Shown in pieces: positions 54,232 through 62,991 of a DNA stretch of 64,000 nucleotides (position 1 is the stretch's first letter; each line of letters starts with the position of its first letter). The notes under the pieces were generated by a model. That model was not told the DNA's origin, did no database searches, and worked only from the letters and a program-made list of their open reading frames with translations. Made by a program: the position numbers and the translations under genes. The stretch comes from Streptomyces sp. DG2A-72 (lineage in GTDB: Bacteria; Actinomycetota; Actinomycetes; Streptomycetales; Streptomycetaceae). Location of the stretch: the NCBI RefSeq assembly GCF_030499575.1, contig NZ_JASTLC010000001.1, forward strand, positions 3,744,001 to 3,808,000, in the 5' to 3' direction.

Positions 54232-54402
54232 TTCTGCCCCCTCGCGCACGTGGTCCCTCGACGGTAGTCCTACCGGCCTCCGGCACTTGGTGAAACTGTC
54301 CGGTCGGCTGCGAGTAACTCCCCAGGATCTGTCCTGATGGCCGACAGGCCACTTCGGGTTTGCTCATAGGCGTGACCGGCACACTCGACCGAGGGGGCTA
54401 CG

Positions 54403-54900
54403 GTGCTGACGCCAGCCGACATGGACAGACTGATTACTGAGTGGCTTGCCCGCGCTCATCCGGTACCGCAGCAGGCACACGCAGAGTGGTCGCACCAGGG
54501 CGTGGCGCTCCTCCCACTCGGCGGTCTCTTTGCAGCAGTCCGATTGCCCGGTGAACTTGTGCAGGCCGCCGTCGGATATGAGGAACCCGCCCCCATCGCC
54601 GCCGCCATTCAGGAATGGCTGAGTGGTCCGGTCATCCACGACCATCGCACCGCAGGTGCCACCTACTACGCCCTCATCAACTGGGGCGCAGGCGTGATCC
54701 AGCAATTGGAGCAGGACGAGGATGCGCCGTGCCTCGGCAAAGGCACGTATCTCGGCGTCCCACGGATCGACCGCCGGAAACCGCCCGGAACCTACTGGGT
54801 GGTGCCACCGCGACGTGATGGCGATCTGTGCCGCCCGGCGGCCGTGCGCTCGCTCGTCGCCGCAGGCCGACACGAACTCGCGCAACGCGCCAACGCCTGA
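54403..54900 (+). CDS. Unrecognised Streptomyces-type protein (possibly primase-polymerase-like)
   Basis: A 165-residue protein: MDRLITEWLARAHPVPQQAHAEWSHQGVALLPLGGLFAAVRLP, GPVIHDHRTAGATYYALI, CLGKGTYLGVPRIDRRKPPGTYWVVPP. The layout (ALLPLG...GPV.D...YY.LI...CLG.GTYLGVP) recalls small actinomycete proteins annotated as bifunctional primase/polymerase N-terminal-like, but the catalytic acidic residues cannot be assigned, so I make no functional call. GTG start. A DUF397-like gene follows 89 bp downstream. Confidence 0.6.
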   Translation: MLTPADMDRLITEWLARAHPVPQQAHAEWSHQGVALLPLGGLFAAVRLPGELVQAAVGYEEPAPIAAAIQEWLSGPVIHDHRTAGATYYALINWGAGVIQQLEQDEDAPCLGKGTYLGVPRIDRRKPPGTYWVVPPRRDGDLCRPAAVRSLVAAGRHELAQRANA

Positions 54901-54989
54901 TTTGGGTCGCCACCGAAATCAAACTCCCGCCCACCAAGGGCGGCGGCGGTCACCCACGGCCGCGACAGCTGAACCGGAAGGTGCAGAGA

Positions 54990-55214
54990 ATGCTGAACGG
55001 AACCAACCTGTACGGGCTCGACATCAACGGTGCCTCCTTCGTGAAGGCATGCGGAGGCCCGTGCACAGAAGGCTGCGTGACCCTGGCCCGGATCGGGGAC
55101 AACGCCTGGGCCCTGGGTGACAGCAAGCGGCCGGACACAGAGCCCTTGCGGTTCACCACGGAGGAATTGACGGCGGCCGGGATCGACCCGGCGCGGTTCG
55201 GCCTGTCCGTCTGA
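54990..55214 (+). CDS. DUF397-like small protein
   Basis: A 74-residue protein: LYGLDINGASFVKACGGPCTEGCVTLARIGDNAWALGDSKRPDTEPLRFTTEELTAAGID. The LxDSKxP-x(4)-LRFTxxEL tail matches DUF397, with extra Cys (ACGGPCTEGC). ATG 54990. It lacks its own adjacent DUF5753 gene; the XRE/TPR regulator upstream is the nearest possible partner. Confidence 0.75.
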   Translation: MLNGTNLYGLDINGASFVKACGGPCTEGCVTLARIGDNAWALGDSKRPDTEPLRFTTEELTAAGIDPARFGLSV

Positions 55215-55323
55215 CCCTCCCCCTCTTCGGCCGGCCCCGCCCGACTCCTCCGTCGGATCGGGGCCGGCTGGTCCTTGGACCTTCGAGACTCATTCGACTT
55301 TCGACACCGAACGGGTACGAGCG

Positions 55324-55791
55324 GTGCACCATCACGGCTACCTCTGGACCGGCCCGAAGGAGCGCTTCGACGACGAAGCCCTACGGCGGCCCCCACACCC
55401 TGAGCCGCCACCGGCCGGAAGCAGGCCTGAGCTGATCCAGCGGTACCGGGAGGTGGGAGCGGAGTTCCGGACCACGGACCTTCCGCCGCTGGAAACGGCG
55501 TACTGGCTCGTCAAGCCGCCTGCCCTGGTTCGGGGCACATGGGATCAGGCCAAGGAAGCCGCGGCCTGGCTCGGGGAACAACTGGCTGAGTACGCGCCTC
55601 GGTTCGCCTCGGAGATGGATCACGACATCACCCACCTGGCACAGCTGGTCAACTCCGCTGCCGAGAGGCTGGATGCGGGGGATGACGTATCACTCGGCTT
55701 CTATCTCGAACGCCCCTCGTATCTGTCGCTGGCGGTAGTGACGTGCTCTCCGAACCGTTCGAAGACCGAGCTGGGGTGTCCAGTCCAGTAG
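55324..55791 (+). CDS. Hypothetical protein
   Basis: A 155-residue protein from a GTG start, unrecognised: HHHGYLWTGPKERFDDEALRRPP, then FRTTDLPPLETAYWLVKPPALVRGTWDQAKEAAAWLGEQLAEYAPRF and FYLERPSYLSLAVVTCSPN. A predicted amphipathic helix lies in the middle; no signal peptide. Codon use is normal for the host, supporting a real gene. Confidence 0.6.
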   Translation: MHHHGYLWTGPKERFDDEALRRPPHPEPPPAGSRPELIQRYREVGAEFRTTDLPPLETAYWLVKPPALVRGTWDQAKEAAAWLGEQLAEYAPRFASEMDHDITHLAQLVNSAAERLDAGDDVSLGFYLERPSYLSLAVVTCSPNRSKTELGCPVQ

Positions 55792-55975
55792 TTGGCACGA
55801 TGAGATGACGCCGCCGCGGGCGGGGACTACCTCAGGGACGCAACGTTCGGTGTCGGGATTCGGTCCCGACAGGGGGCATCTCGCCGCCGCCGACGCCAAC
55901 GAGCGCCTCCGCGCTGAGGGAAAGGTTCCAGAGCCCGAAGCTCAACTACAAAGCCACGGGGCATGAGTCTGCGCG

Positions 55976-56446
55976 TCACTGCTCATCGAGGGACGCCTGC
56001 CGGCCAAGGAACTCCTCGAACGCCGCCTTCTGCTTCGGATCCATGAAACCTTGGCGGACATTGCGGGCCTTCTCCTGGAGCCAGTGCGCCTCGTCGGGGT
56101 CCAGGAGTTCGGCGACCACTACGCCTTTGCGAGCAACCGCCGTGCGCCCTCCGACGCGACGGCGAAAGAGCGTGAACGCGCCGAATTCCGCTGGGTGGGC
56201 CAGTTCTGGCTCCTCCGTCACAGCCCGGTTCTCGTCCCCGGCGCCACTCGTCGGGTAGGCGGTGGGGGCCCAGTGCTCCCAGAGCGCCAGCGTGGCCGCG
56301 GGCACCAGCACCGCGCGTTCCGCCTCGTCACGCCCTTCCCACATGAACGTGACAGTGACGGGCTCGCCGACCGCCTCGGCCAACCCGAGCACCCTCTCCA
56401 CCTCATCGCCCGGGTGACTCACCACAACATCGATCTGAATGCTCAT
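55976..56446 (-). CDS. Hypothetical protein
   Basis: A 156-residue cytoplasmic protein starting MSIQIDVVVSHPGDEVERVLGLAEAVGEPVTVTFMWEGRDEAERAVLVPAATLALWEHW. C-terminal half: FGAFTLFRRRVGGRTAVARKGVVVAELLDPDEAHWLQEKARNVRQGFMDPKQKAAFEEFLGRQ. No family recognised; mixed alpha/beta. The frame extends further upstream, but ATG 56446 starts the structured part. Confidence 0.6.
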   Translation of the reverse strand: MSIQIDVVVSHPGDEVERVLGLAEAVGEPVTVTFMWEGRDEAERAVLVPAATLALWEHWAPTAYPTSGAGDENRAVTEEPELAHPAEFGAFTLFRRRVGGRTAVARKGVVVAELLDPDEAHWLQEKARNVRQGFMDPKQKAAFEEFLGRQASLDEQ

Positions 56447-56616
56447 GGTGCCTGAGGCTACTGGCCACTTCCGATGTGCTCGGCAGTGAGCGGCCCGAGG
56501 TCTGCCACATCGGACGTAAGGGCTGTCACCCGGCTTCACCCGGCCGGGATGCTGCATGACGGTCGCGCACAGCGTGGCATGGCGCCGCCCGGGCGGCCGG
56601 CCTCCTCACCGGGCCG

Positions 56617-56905
56617 GTGCGGTTCACCCCCGGTGACGCCCGGGCAACTGCCGCACCCGGACGGCGCATTCGACGCGGTGGTTCGCGAGTGCGCCCTGTG
56701 CGCCTTCCCCGCGCGGATCCGGGCCGCTGCCGGGTTCGCCCGCGTCCTGAAACCCGGCGGCCGACTCGGCATCACCGACGTCATGGTCACCCCGAGCGGC
56801 TGCCGCGCGAGCTCACCGGCCTCGGCGCCCGGATCGCCGGCGTCCGGCCATTCCAGGAATTCGTCGAGGGACCGGCTGGTCGACACGGTTCGGGGCTGCC
56901 GTAGG
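56617..56905 (+). pseudogene. Remnant of a class I SAM-dependent methyltransferase
   Basis: One frame encodes LPHPDGAFDAVVRECALCAFPARIRAAAGFARVLKPGGRLGITDVMV, matching the motif II-IV part of ArsM/UbiE-like methyltransferases. The next expected piece, LPRELTGLGARIAGVRPFQEFVEG, lies in another frame just downstream (from about 56797). The N-terminal SAM motif I is absent. It is a frameshifted fragment ending at a set of tandem repeats. R. fascians carries methyltransferase genes beside its fas operon, so the position is suggestive. Confidence 0.7.
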
Positions 56906-56991
56906 GCAGTGGTCCCTGACGAAGTCCCGTACGACAGTGGCCACCTGACGAAGCCCCGTACAGCAGTGGTCACCTGACGAAGTCCCGTACG
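56906..56991. repeat. Three tandem 28-29-bp repeats at the 3' end of the transketolase-like gene
   Basis: Units begin at 56906, 56934 and 56963 and read, with a few changes, GCAGTGGTCACCTGACGAAG then TCCCGTACG. On the minus strand each unit re-encodes the protein's last residues (VRDFVR); the stop lies in the 56963 copy. It is a duplication of the gene end. Confidence 0.8.
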
Positions 56992-57566
56992 GCACGGGCG
57001 ATTTCCTCCTCGCCCATGCTCTCCGCACCGCCGAGGGCGAGCAGCCTGTGCGGCACGTGCACCAACGTCTGGGCCACGTATGAAGCCGAGGCGCCGGGCC
57101 GGCAGGGTTCGACCAGCACCACGTCGGCATGGTGGGCGGCCAGTACGGCAGTGCGCAGCCCGACCTCGTCGAAGGGGCGGATGGTCGCCGTATAGAGGAC
57201 GGCAAGGTCTGTGCCGACCGTGGCGCGCAGCACGGGGTCGAGCGTGGGGCCCACGGCGATCACCACGCCGTCGAGTCCTTCCCGCACCAGTTCGAACCCG
57301 CCGGTCAGGGCGTGCGCTGCGGAGTTGGCCCGCGCGGACACGTGGACGTAGGCGCGGCCCTCGCGTGCCATGGCGTCCGCGACCACCTGGCGCACTTCGC
57401 CGGGGTGGCCGGGGACGTGCACGGCCCAACCCGGAGTCACGGCGTACCGGATCAGTTCCTCCTCGGTCCCGTAGCCGACGAGGACCGTGCCGGAGGGGGT
57501 TTGGGGAAGGGGCGCGGCAAGGGCTTCCGCCGCGGCGATCAGCATGTCGGTGGGCTCGGTGGGCAC
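56970..57566 (-). CDS. Orphan transketolase C-terminal-domain protein (FasC-like)
   Basis: A 198-residue protein equal to the end of a transketolase/DXS beta chain: LVGYGTEEELIRYAVTPGWAVHVPGHPGEVRQVVADAMA, then the C-terminal domain TDLAVLYTATIRPFDEVGLRTAVLAAHHADVVLVEPCRPGASASYVAQTL. The thiamine-diphosphate PP domain is absent, so it cannot be an enzyme alone. The fas cytokinin operon of R. fascians includes split transketolase-like genes (fasB, fasC) just before the isopentenyltransferase, and this gene lies beside a fas-like locus but on the opposite strand. GTG 57566 follows AGGAGG; longer starts are unconserved. Confidence 0.7.
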   Translation of the reverse strand: MPTEPTDMLIAAAEALAAPLPQTPSGTVLVGYGTEEELIRYAVTPGWAVHVPGHPGEVRQVVADAMAREGRAYVHVSARANSAAHALTGGFELVREGLDGVVIAVGPTLDPVLRATVGTDLAVLYTATIRPFDEVGLRTAVLAAHHADVVLVEPCRPGASASYVAQTLVHVPHRLLALGGAESMGEEEIARAVRDFVR

Positions 57567-57738
57567 GGGACGTTCCTCCTGGGGCAGGCACCTTCGGCAG
57601 ACCAAGATCCGTTGGGACATGCGGGATTGCGTCCGGAGCCGGAGAACGGGCGTCGCAAGGCAGCACCGGCTGGTTCTCCGGTCCCAGAATCTATGAGTTC
57701 CATAAAATTCCCACAAAGCGAGGGAAAGAACTCGCGTG

Positions 57739-57757
57739 AATTTTTCCACAGCTTTCC
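57739..57757. promoter_or_regulatory. AT-rich motif upstream of the HxlR gene
   Basis: AATTTTTCCACAGCTTTCC, in a markedly AT-rich 100-bp stretch between the transketolase-like and HxlR genes. A near match, AATTTTTCACAACTACTTTCC, lies upstream of the isopentenyltransferase (58345-58365). Confidence 0.4.
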
Positions 57758-57794
57758 TGACCACAGCTCAATGGTGTAGAAAACTGCAATCAGT

Positions 57795-58292
57795 GTGACC
57801 GCCGGGGCGAATCCATACCGCTCACCAAATTATCCCGCCACTCCCGCGGCCGCAAGGACGGACATCGATGTGCCCAGGGAACAAGAAGGTAACCACCACA
57901 GGCCGAAAACCCGCCGAGCCGGGCGACAGCAGCGCGCAAGACTTCATGCGCTGTTCCGCAGAATGGGAGACAAGTGGTCACTGCCCGTCCTGTCGTCCAT
58001 CGACCCGGACGGAGCACGCTTCGCCGAGCTGCGGCGGAACGTGGACGGCATCAGCGGCCGCATGCTGACCGCCACGCTCCGCAACCTCGAACAGGACGGC
58101 CTGGTCACCCGTGTCGTCCGCCCGACCGCGCCGCCACAGGTGGACTACCGACTCACATCGAACGGCCGGGCTCTGCTCAGCGCCATCGACTGCCTCGCCG
58201 TCCGGTACGCCGATCACTACGAGGGGTCACCCGCCGTCGAGCCCGCCATCGAACCCGGCGTGGAATCCGAGCCGGACCCCACAGGCCCGTAG
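57795..58292 (+). CDS. HxlR-family transcriptional regulator
   Basis: The DNA-binding core is clear: LFRRMGDKWSLPVLSSIDPDGARFAELRRNVDGISGRMLTATLRNLEQDGLVTRVVRPTAPPQVDYRLTSNGRALL, a winged helix of the HxlR type. The Cys that usually precedes this core in HxlR/HypR sensors is missing. The frame allows GTG 57795 (165 residues) or GTG 57870 (140 residues, AAGGACGG upstream); the N-terminal 50 residues are unconserved, so the start is uncertain. It directly precedes the cytokinin-type operon and probably controls it. Confidence 0.85.
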   Translation: MTAGANPYRSPNYPATPAAARTDIDVPREQEGNHHRPKTRRAGRQQRARLHALFRRMGDKWSLPVLSSIDPDGARFAELRRNVDGISGRMLTATLRNLEQDGLVTRVVRPTAPPQVDYRLTSNGRALLSAIDCLAVRYADHYEGSPAVEPAIEPGVESEPDPTGP

Positions 58293-58344
58293 CCACCCGA
58301 AACCACATTGCCCGACCGCTCACTCAAAATTAACCCTGTCCCTC

Positions 58345-58365
58345 AATTTTTCACAACTACTTTCC
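58345..58365. promoter_or_regulatory. AT-rich motif in the leader of the isopentenyltransferase operon
   Basis: AATTTTTCACAACTACTTTCC, the second copy of the motif at 57739-57757, in the 268-bp gap (58293-58560) before the isopentenyltransferase gene. The whole gap is AT-rich for this genome and should hold the operon promoter; no other gene lies in it. Confidence 0.4.
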
Positions 58366-58560
58366 CATACTTTCCCAGCCGAGAAGATCCGTCGGCTGGA
58401 CAAGCGAGTGGAACTCTCCATACGATTTCCGAGGTGGCATCCCCCTTGCCGCTCCTGGTGTGCCGAGCATTACTCAATCAGTTCAGGCACGCTCGACGGG
58501 AGACCGCTTCCCCTTGCCCCGGACCGGCATGAATTACCGGCCCTGAAAGCAGGAATTCTC

Positions 58561-59340
58561 ATGTCCGATACCAGGAATCCCACTTCTGAGACACATCCTG
58601 TCGTCCATGTGATCGCGGGGCCGACCGGCGTCGGCAAGAGTGCGGCCGCCACCGCCATGGCCCAGGTCACCGGCGCGCCGATCGTCGTCGCCGACCGGCT
58701 GCAGTGCTTCGTGGACATGGCCACCACAAGCGCCCGGGCGGGGGCCGACGTGCCGAGCGTGCGCCGGCACTGGCTCGGCGACCGCACCGTCGCGGACGGC
58801 GACCTCTCCGCGAGCGAGGCGGCGGACGCGCTGGTCACGCTGGTCCAGCAGCAGGCCACACAGCACCAGCACCGTTTCGTGATCGTCGAGGGCGGATCCA
58901 TCTCGCTGCTGCGGGAGCTGTCCGCCCGCACGGCCGAGTTGCCCTGGCGCGTGAGCGTACGTCTGCTGTCTCTGCCCGATCACGACGACTACCTCGCCAC
59001 TCTCACCCGCCGCGCACGCGTCATGCTCACCGCGTCACCCCCGGACAGGAGCCTGATCGACGAACTGGCCACGCTCTGGCACGATCCCCGGCAGCGGCTG
59101 TTCGTGGCCTCCGTGAACGGTTTCGAAGCAGTTCTCGAATGCTGTGCCAAGTACTCACTCGACGTGGAGTCCCTGGGCAAGCAGCAGCTTCCCGAACAAC
59201 TGCTGACGCGGATGGCCGAGTTGATCGCCGTACGCCACGCGGAGCACGGTCGCCTGCAGCACCGGGTGTTCTCCGAGATCTTCGAGGACCTCATCCACGA
59301 ACCCGGGCCGGACCTCGACATGATGCAGGTCGCCGTATGA
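58561..59340 (+). CDS. fasD: Adenylate isopentenyltransferase (cytokinin synthase, FasD/Tmr type)
   Basis: A 259-residue prenyltransferase that would attach dimethylallyl to N6 of AMP/ADP/ATP, the first step of cytokinin synthesis. P-loop VIAGPTGVGKSAAATAMAQ (about residues 17-35), VVADRLQCFVDMATTSAR, VIVEGGSISLLREL and RSLIDELATLWHDP, all in the order of Agrobacterium Ipt/Tmr and R. fascians FasD. It lacks the longer tRNA-binding domain of MiaA, so tRNA modification is unlikely. ATG 58561; the stop overlaps the next start (ATGA). Confidence 0.92.
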   Translation: MSDTRNPTSETHPVVHVIAGPTGVGKSAAATAMAQVTGAPIVVADRLQCFVDMATTSARAGADVPSVRRHWLGDRTVADGDLSASEAADALVTLVQQQATQHQHRFVIVEGGSISLLRELSARTAELPWRVSVRLLSLPDHDDYLATLTRRARVMLTASPPDRSLIDELATLWHDPRQRLFVASVNGFEAVLECCAKYSLDVESLGKQQLPEQLLTRMAELIAVRHAEHGRLQHRVFSEIFEDLIHEPGPDLDMMQVAV

Positions 59341-60683
59341 GGCCGGCCTCCCTGCGTGTGCCCCCACCGGGCACGGCCCACAGCGATGCCACCTGCCCCA
59401 CGCCCGATTTCGGCCACATCGTGGCATCCCGCCCCCTGGATGTCCGCACGCCCCACACCGGCGACGAGCTCCGCGACATCGTTGCCTTCGCCGGCCCGCG
59501 GGGGATACCGGTCTCCGCGCGGGGCGGCGGGTACTCGATGTACGGCCAGGGACGGGCCGAGGGCGGATACCTCATCGACATGCGCGCGTTGAACGCGGTG
59601 CAGCGCACGGCGGACGAACGGACCCTGGTCGCCGAGGCGGGCGCGAGATGGCGCGACGTCGTACAGGCCGCCCTCGCCGAGGGCTTCGCCCCGCCGGTGC
59701 TCCCCGACCATCTCGGTGCCAGTGTCGGCGGGACACTGAGCACCGGTGGCTTCGGTGCGTCCAGCCACCGGTACGGCCTCGTCGCCGACGCGGTGAGCGA
59801 AGTGGAGGTCGTCACCGGCACCGGCGAGCAGGTGACCTGCTCGCGCCGGCGCCGGCCCGACCTGTTCGACACGGTCCTGGCCGGCCTCGGCCAGTGCGCG
59901 CTGATCGTCCGGGCCACCCTCCGCCTGGTGCCCGCGCCTGCTCTCGTACGCCGCTACCGCCTCCACTACTCGCTCCCCGGGCCGTACTTCGCCGATCAGC
60001 GCCGACTCGCTCACCACGACCACTTCACCCATGTCTCCGGTCAGGCGCGGCCCGCACTCGACGGAGCCTGGGACTACGTGATCGACGCCGTCACCCCGCA
60101 CACCGGTCAGCGTCCCCCGGACGACGCCGCGCTGACCGACGGTCTCCGTCACGACCGTGACGTCGAGGAGATCGAGGACCTCTCCTACGCGGAGTTCCTG
60201 TACCGCATGGACCGCGACGAGCGCATCCTGCGCGTCACCGGCGAATGGGAACGCCCGCATCCGTGGCTGACACTCCTGCTCCCGGAGGCGGCCGCCGTCT
60301 CCTTCGTCCCGGCGATCCTGGCCGACAGCGGCCAGCAGGGACTGCGCACGTGCGGAACGGTCCAGCTGCGCCCCCTCGGCTCCGACCGGCTGCGTGCCCC
60401 CATGCTGCGCAAACCGATGGGGGAAGACCTGTGTCTGGTCTCCCTGATGCGCACGGCACCACCCGCCGACGCGGACGCGGTGCGGCAGGCACTCGCCGCC
60501 AACCGGGAGCTGTACGAGCGGGCACGGGAGCTGGGTGGGACCCTCCACGCGGTCAGCGCCGTGCAGATGACTCCGCGGGACTGGCAGGCCCACTTCGGGC
60601 CGGCCTGGGAGGGCTTCGCCCGGGCCAAAACACAGTACGACCCGCACCAGATCCTCACCCGGGGGTACGACCTGTGGCCGTGA
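59337..60683 (+). CDS. fasE: Cytokinin oxidase/dehydrogenase-like flavoprotein (FasE type)
   Basis: A 448-residue FAD-binding PCMH oxidase: [83 protein letters not shown], and a C-terminal cytokinin-binding-type domain ending [22 protein letters not shown]. Cytokinin dehydrogenases cleave or modify the N6 side chain. In plant enzymes FAD is attached to the His of GRGHS; here the segment is GGGYS (about residues 63-67), so covalent attachment there is impossible. No signal peptide, so it is cytoplasmic. Translationally coupled between the isopentenyltransferase and LOG genes. Confidence 0.88.
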   Translation: MRPASLRVPPPGTAHSDATCPTPDFGHIVASRPLDVRTPHTGDELRDIVAFAGPRGIPVSARGGGYSMYGQGRAEGGYLIDMRALNAVQRTADERTLVAEAGARWRDVVQAALAEGFAPPVLPDHLGASVGGTLSTGGFGASSHRYGLVADAVSEVEVVTGTGEQVTCSRRRRPDLFDTVLAGLGQCALIVRATLRLVPAPALVRRYRLHYSLPGPYFADQRRLAHHDHFTHVSGQARPALDGAWDYVIDAVTPHTGQRPPDDAALTDGLRHDRDVEEIEDLSYAEFLYRMDRDERILRVTGEWERPHPWLTLLLPEAAAVSFVPAILADSGQQGLRTCGTVQLRPLGSDRLRAPMLRKPMGEDLCLVSLMRTAPPADADAVRQALAANRELYERARELGGTLHAVSAVQMTPRDWQAHFGPAWEGFARAKTQYDPHQILTRGYDLWP

Positions 60684-62245
60684 CCGGAGTAACCATCTTC
60701 TGCGGCTCCGCGCCCGGGTCGCGCCCCGGCTATGTGCGTACGGCCGCCCAGTTCGGGCATGCCCTGGCCGAGGCCGGTCTGCGCCTCGTCTACGGCGGTG
60801 CACGCTCGGGGCTCATGGGCGCGGTCGCCGACGCGGCCCTGGCCGCCGGGGGCACGGTGACCGGAGTCGTGCCACGCCGCATGCTGCCGTACGAGATCGC
60901 GCACACGGGGCTGACGGAGCTGGAGGTGGTGGCGGACATCCACGTGCGCAAGGCACGTATGGCCGAGCTGGGTGACGCCTTCGTGGCGCTGCCGGGCGGC
61001 CTGGGCACGGCGGAGGAACTGCTGGAAGTGATTTCCTGGGCCCAGCTGCACATCCACCGCAAGCCCTGCCTCCTGCTGGACCCGGACGGCTTCTACCGTC
61101 CGCTGCTGGCCTTCCTGGAACATGCCCGGGACGAGGGCTTCCTCAGGACCGGGGACCTGGAGCGGATCACGGTGTGCACTTCGGCCCGGGAAGTGGTGGA
61201 ACTGCTGGCGGGCACCTCCGGCGAGACATCCGCGGGCACTCGCGCCGAGCGGTCCGGTGCTTCGACTCCGGCTCCGGCTCCGGCTCCGGCTCCGATACGG
61301 CTGCCACGGGGCCGGACGGCGTTCCTGTTCTCGGGCGCCGGATCCCAGCAGCCGGGCATGGGCCGCGAACTCCACGCGGAGTTCCCGGTGTTCGCGGCTG
61401 CCCTCGACGAAGTCTGCGCGCTCCTCGACCCGTACCTCGATCTGCCTCTGCGGGACGTGATGTTCGCCGAGCCGGGCACCCGGACCTCGGCGCTGCTCGA
61501 CCGGATCGCGTTCGGGAATCCGGCCATCTTCGCGCTCCAAGTCGCGCAGTACCGGCTGCTGGAGAGCTGGGGGCTGGAACCGGACGTGGTGTTCGGATAC
61601 TCGGCGGGGCGCATGGCCGCGGCGCACGTCACCGGTGTCTTCTCCCTGGCGGACGCCTGTCGCGCGGTAGGTGCCCTGTGCCGGCTGATGGACGCGCTGC
61701 CGGGCCAGGGAGCCATGGCCGCGCTGGAGGCCGCGCCGCAGGAGCTGCCACCGACGCCCGGGATGGTGGTCGCGGCGGTCAACGGCCCCAGAGCCGTGGT
61801 CGTCTCGGGCGACCGGGACGCGGTGACGGCCCTGCACGAGGAGTGGACGGTCCGCGGCCACCGGAGTCGGCTGCTTCGCGTGAGCGTGGCCGCGCACTCT
61901 CCGCAGCTCGACCCGATCCTGGACGACTTCCTCAGGACGCTGAGGACGTTGCGCCTCGCAGTACCGCACACAGCGCTGATCTCCGACATCACGGCGGAGC
62001 CGGTCGGGGCCGAGGCGACCACACCGGAGTTCTGGGTACGAGAGCTGCGCGAACCCGTCCGGTTCGCGGACGCGGTCGGCCGGCTGCACAAGGACGGTGT
62101 GACGACCTGTCTCGAACTGGGCCCGGGCGACGTGCTGACCGACATGCTCGGCGGCTGCCTCCCCGATACCGGCCAGCCCCTGACCGCACTGGCGATGTAC
62201 CGGGACTGGCAGGCCCTGCGCACGGGGGCCGGCATGCCCCACTGA
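60674..62245 (+). CDS. LOG phosphoribohydrolase fused to a polyketide-type acyltransferase domain (FasF-like)
   Basis: A 523-residue fusion. Residues 1-190 are LOG, which frees cytokinin base from the ribotide: [67 protein letters not shown] (PGGxGTxxE). A linker of about 25 residues contains APAPAPAP. Residues about 215-520 are a FabD/PKS-AT fold: [19 protein letters not shown], nucleophile elbow [15 protein letters not shown] (Ser about 308; the usual GHSxG is GYSAG), [12 protein letters not shown] (catalytic His), ELGPGDVLT. It suggests an acylation step tied to cytokinin release. Start GTG 60674 (or 60680), overlapping the fasE-like gene. Confidence 0.9.
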   Translation: MAVTGVTIFCGSAPGSRPGYVRTAAQFGHALAEAGLRLVYGGARSGLMGAVADAALAAGGTVTGVVPRRMLPYEIAHTGLTELEVVADIHVRKARMAELGDAFVALPGGLGTAEELLEVISWAQLHIHRKPCLLLDPDGFYRPLLAFLEHARDEGFLRTGDLERITVCTSAREVVELLAGTSGETSAGTRAERSGASTPAPAPAPAPIRLPRGRTAFLFSGAGSQQPGMGRELHAEFPVFAAALDEVCALLDPYLDLPLRDVMFAEPGTRTSALLDRIAFGNPAIFALQVAQYRLLESWGLEPDVVFGYSAGRMAAAHVTGVFSLADACRAVGALCRLMDALPGQGAMAALEAAPQELPPTPGMVVAAVNGPRAVVVSGDRDAVTALHEEWTVRGHRSRLLRVSVAAHSPQLDPILDDFLRTLRTLRLAVPHTALISDITAEPVGAEATTPEFWVRELREPVRFADAVGRLHKDGVTTCLELGPGDVLTDMLGGCLPDTGQPLTALAMYRDWQALRTGAGMPH

Positions 62246-62397
62246 TCGCCACCTTCACCTGACTTCGCACACCCCGTTGACTCGTTGGACGGGGAGGCAC
62301 CTCAGACGACGCCGTGGACGTTGTGCCCGGTCGGATCGGGACGGCACCCCCATCACGCGCACGTTTGATTCTCGTCACCCGCTCCATGACAAACCCC

Positions 62398-62892
62398 TCA
62401 GCCCTCCGTGCGGGGCCGCAGGGTCACGTGGAAGTTCTCTCCGCCGTAGAGGGACTCGTAGCGGATCTCCAGGTGCAGGCGCCGAGTTATGAGGTCTATG
62501 AACTCGGCGTGAGCGTGTGGCTCGTACGGGTCCACGCTCAGCAAGAACTCCTCGTAGTCGGTGGCGATGGTCTGCGACTCGGTGAACGTCACGGCGTAGG
62601 GCCATGCGACGAGGCCTTCACGTGCCCTGTCCGCGCCGGCCTTGTTCCACACGCCGATCACTTCGCCGTCCACCGTCAGGGATGTGCTGAGGACGACGGC
62701 CGGGCCGAGACCGGCGTTGATGAGCCTGATCCCGGCCTTTTGCCCCTTGGACATCCTTCGTTGCAACTGGAGTATGGGCCGCACCGAGTGGCGGTTGTGC
62801 TGCCGTGTCGCGCGGACTTCGTAGACCGAGACGGCGAACGATGCCACGGCGATCGCGACGGCACACGCCGCGATGACCGTCTCCCCGTCCAT
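62398..62892 (-). CDS. Small membrane-anchored hypothetical protein
   Basis: A 164-residue protein with one N-terminal helix (GETVIAACAVAIAVASFAVSVYEV) and then a soluble region: NRHSVRPILQLQRRMSKGQKAGIRLINAGLGPAVVLSTSLTVDG, DPYEPHAHAEFIDLITRRLHLEIRYESLYGG. The RPxLxL-...-xLxNxGxGPA pattern is common to small bacterial membrane proteins of unknown role. ATG 62892 starts the helix; the frame extends upstream. Confidence 0.7.
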   Translation of the reverse strand: MDGETVIAACAVAIAVASFAVSVYEVRATRQHNRHSVRPILQLQRRMSKGQKAGIRLINAGLGPAVVLSTSLTVDGEVIGVWNKAGADRAREGLVAWPYAVTFTESQTIATDYEEFLLSVDPYEPHAHAEFIDLITRRLHLEIRYESLYGGENFHVTLRPRTEG

Positions 62893-62991
62893 TCCGGGCC
62901 GCCCCCTCCTTCGACTCATCCCGCTTGGAATGCCCGAAGAAGGAAGAACCCATGCGCCCCGGTGCCGGAGAGCTTGGATGGTCGTCAACCC

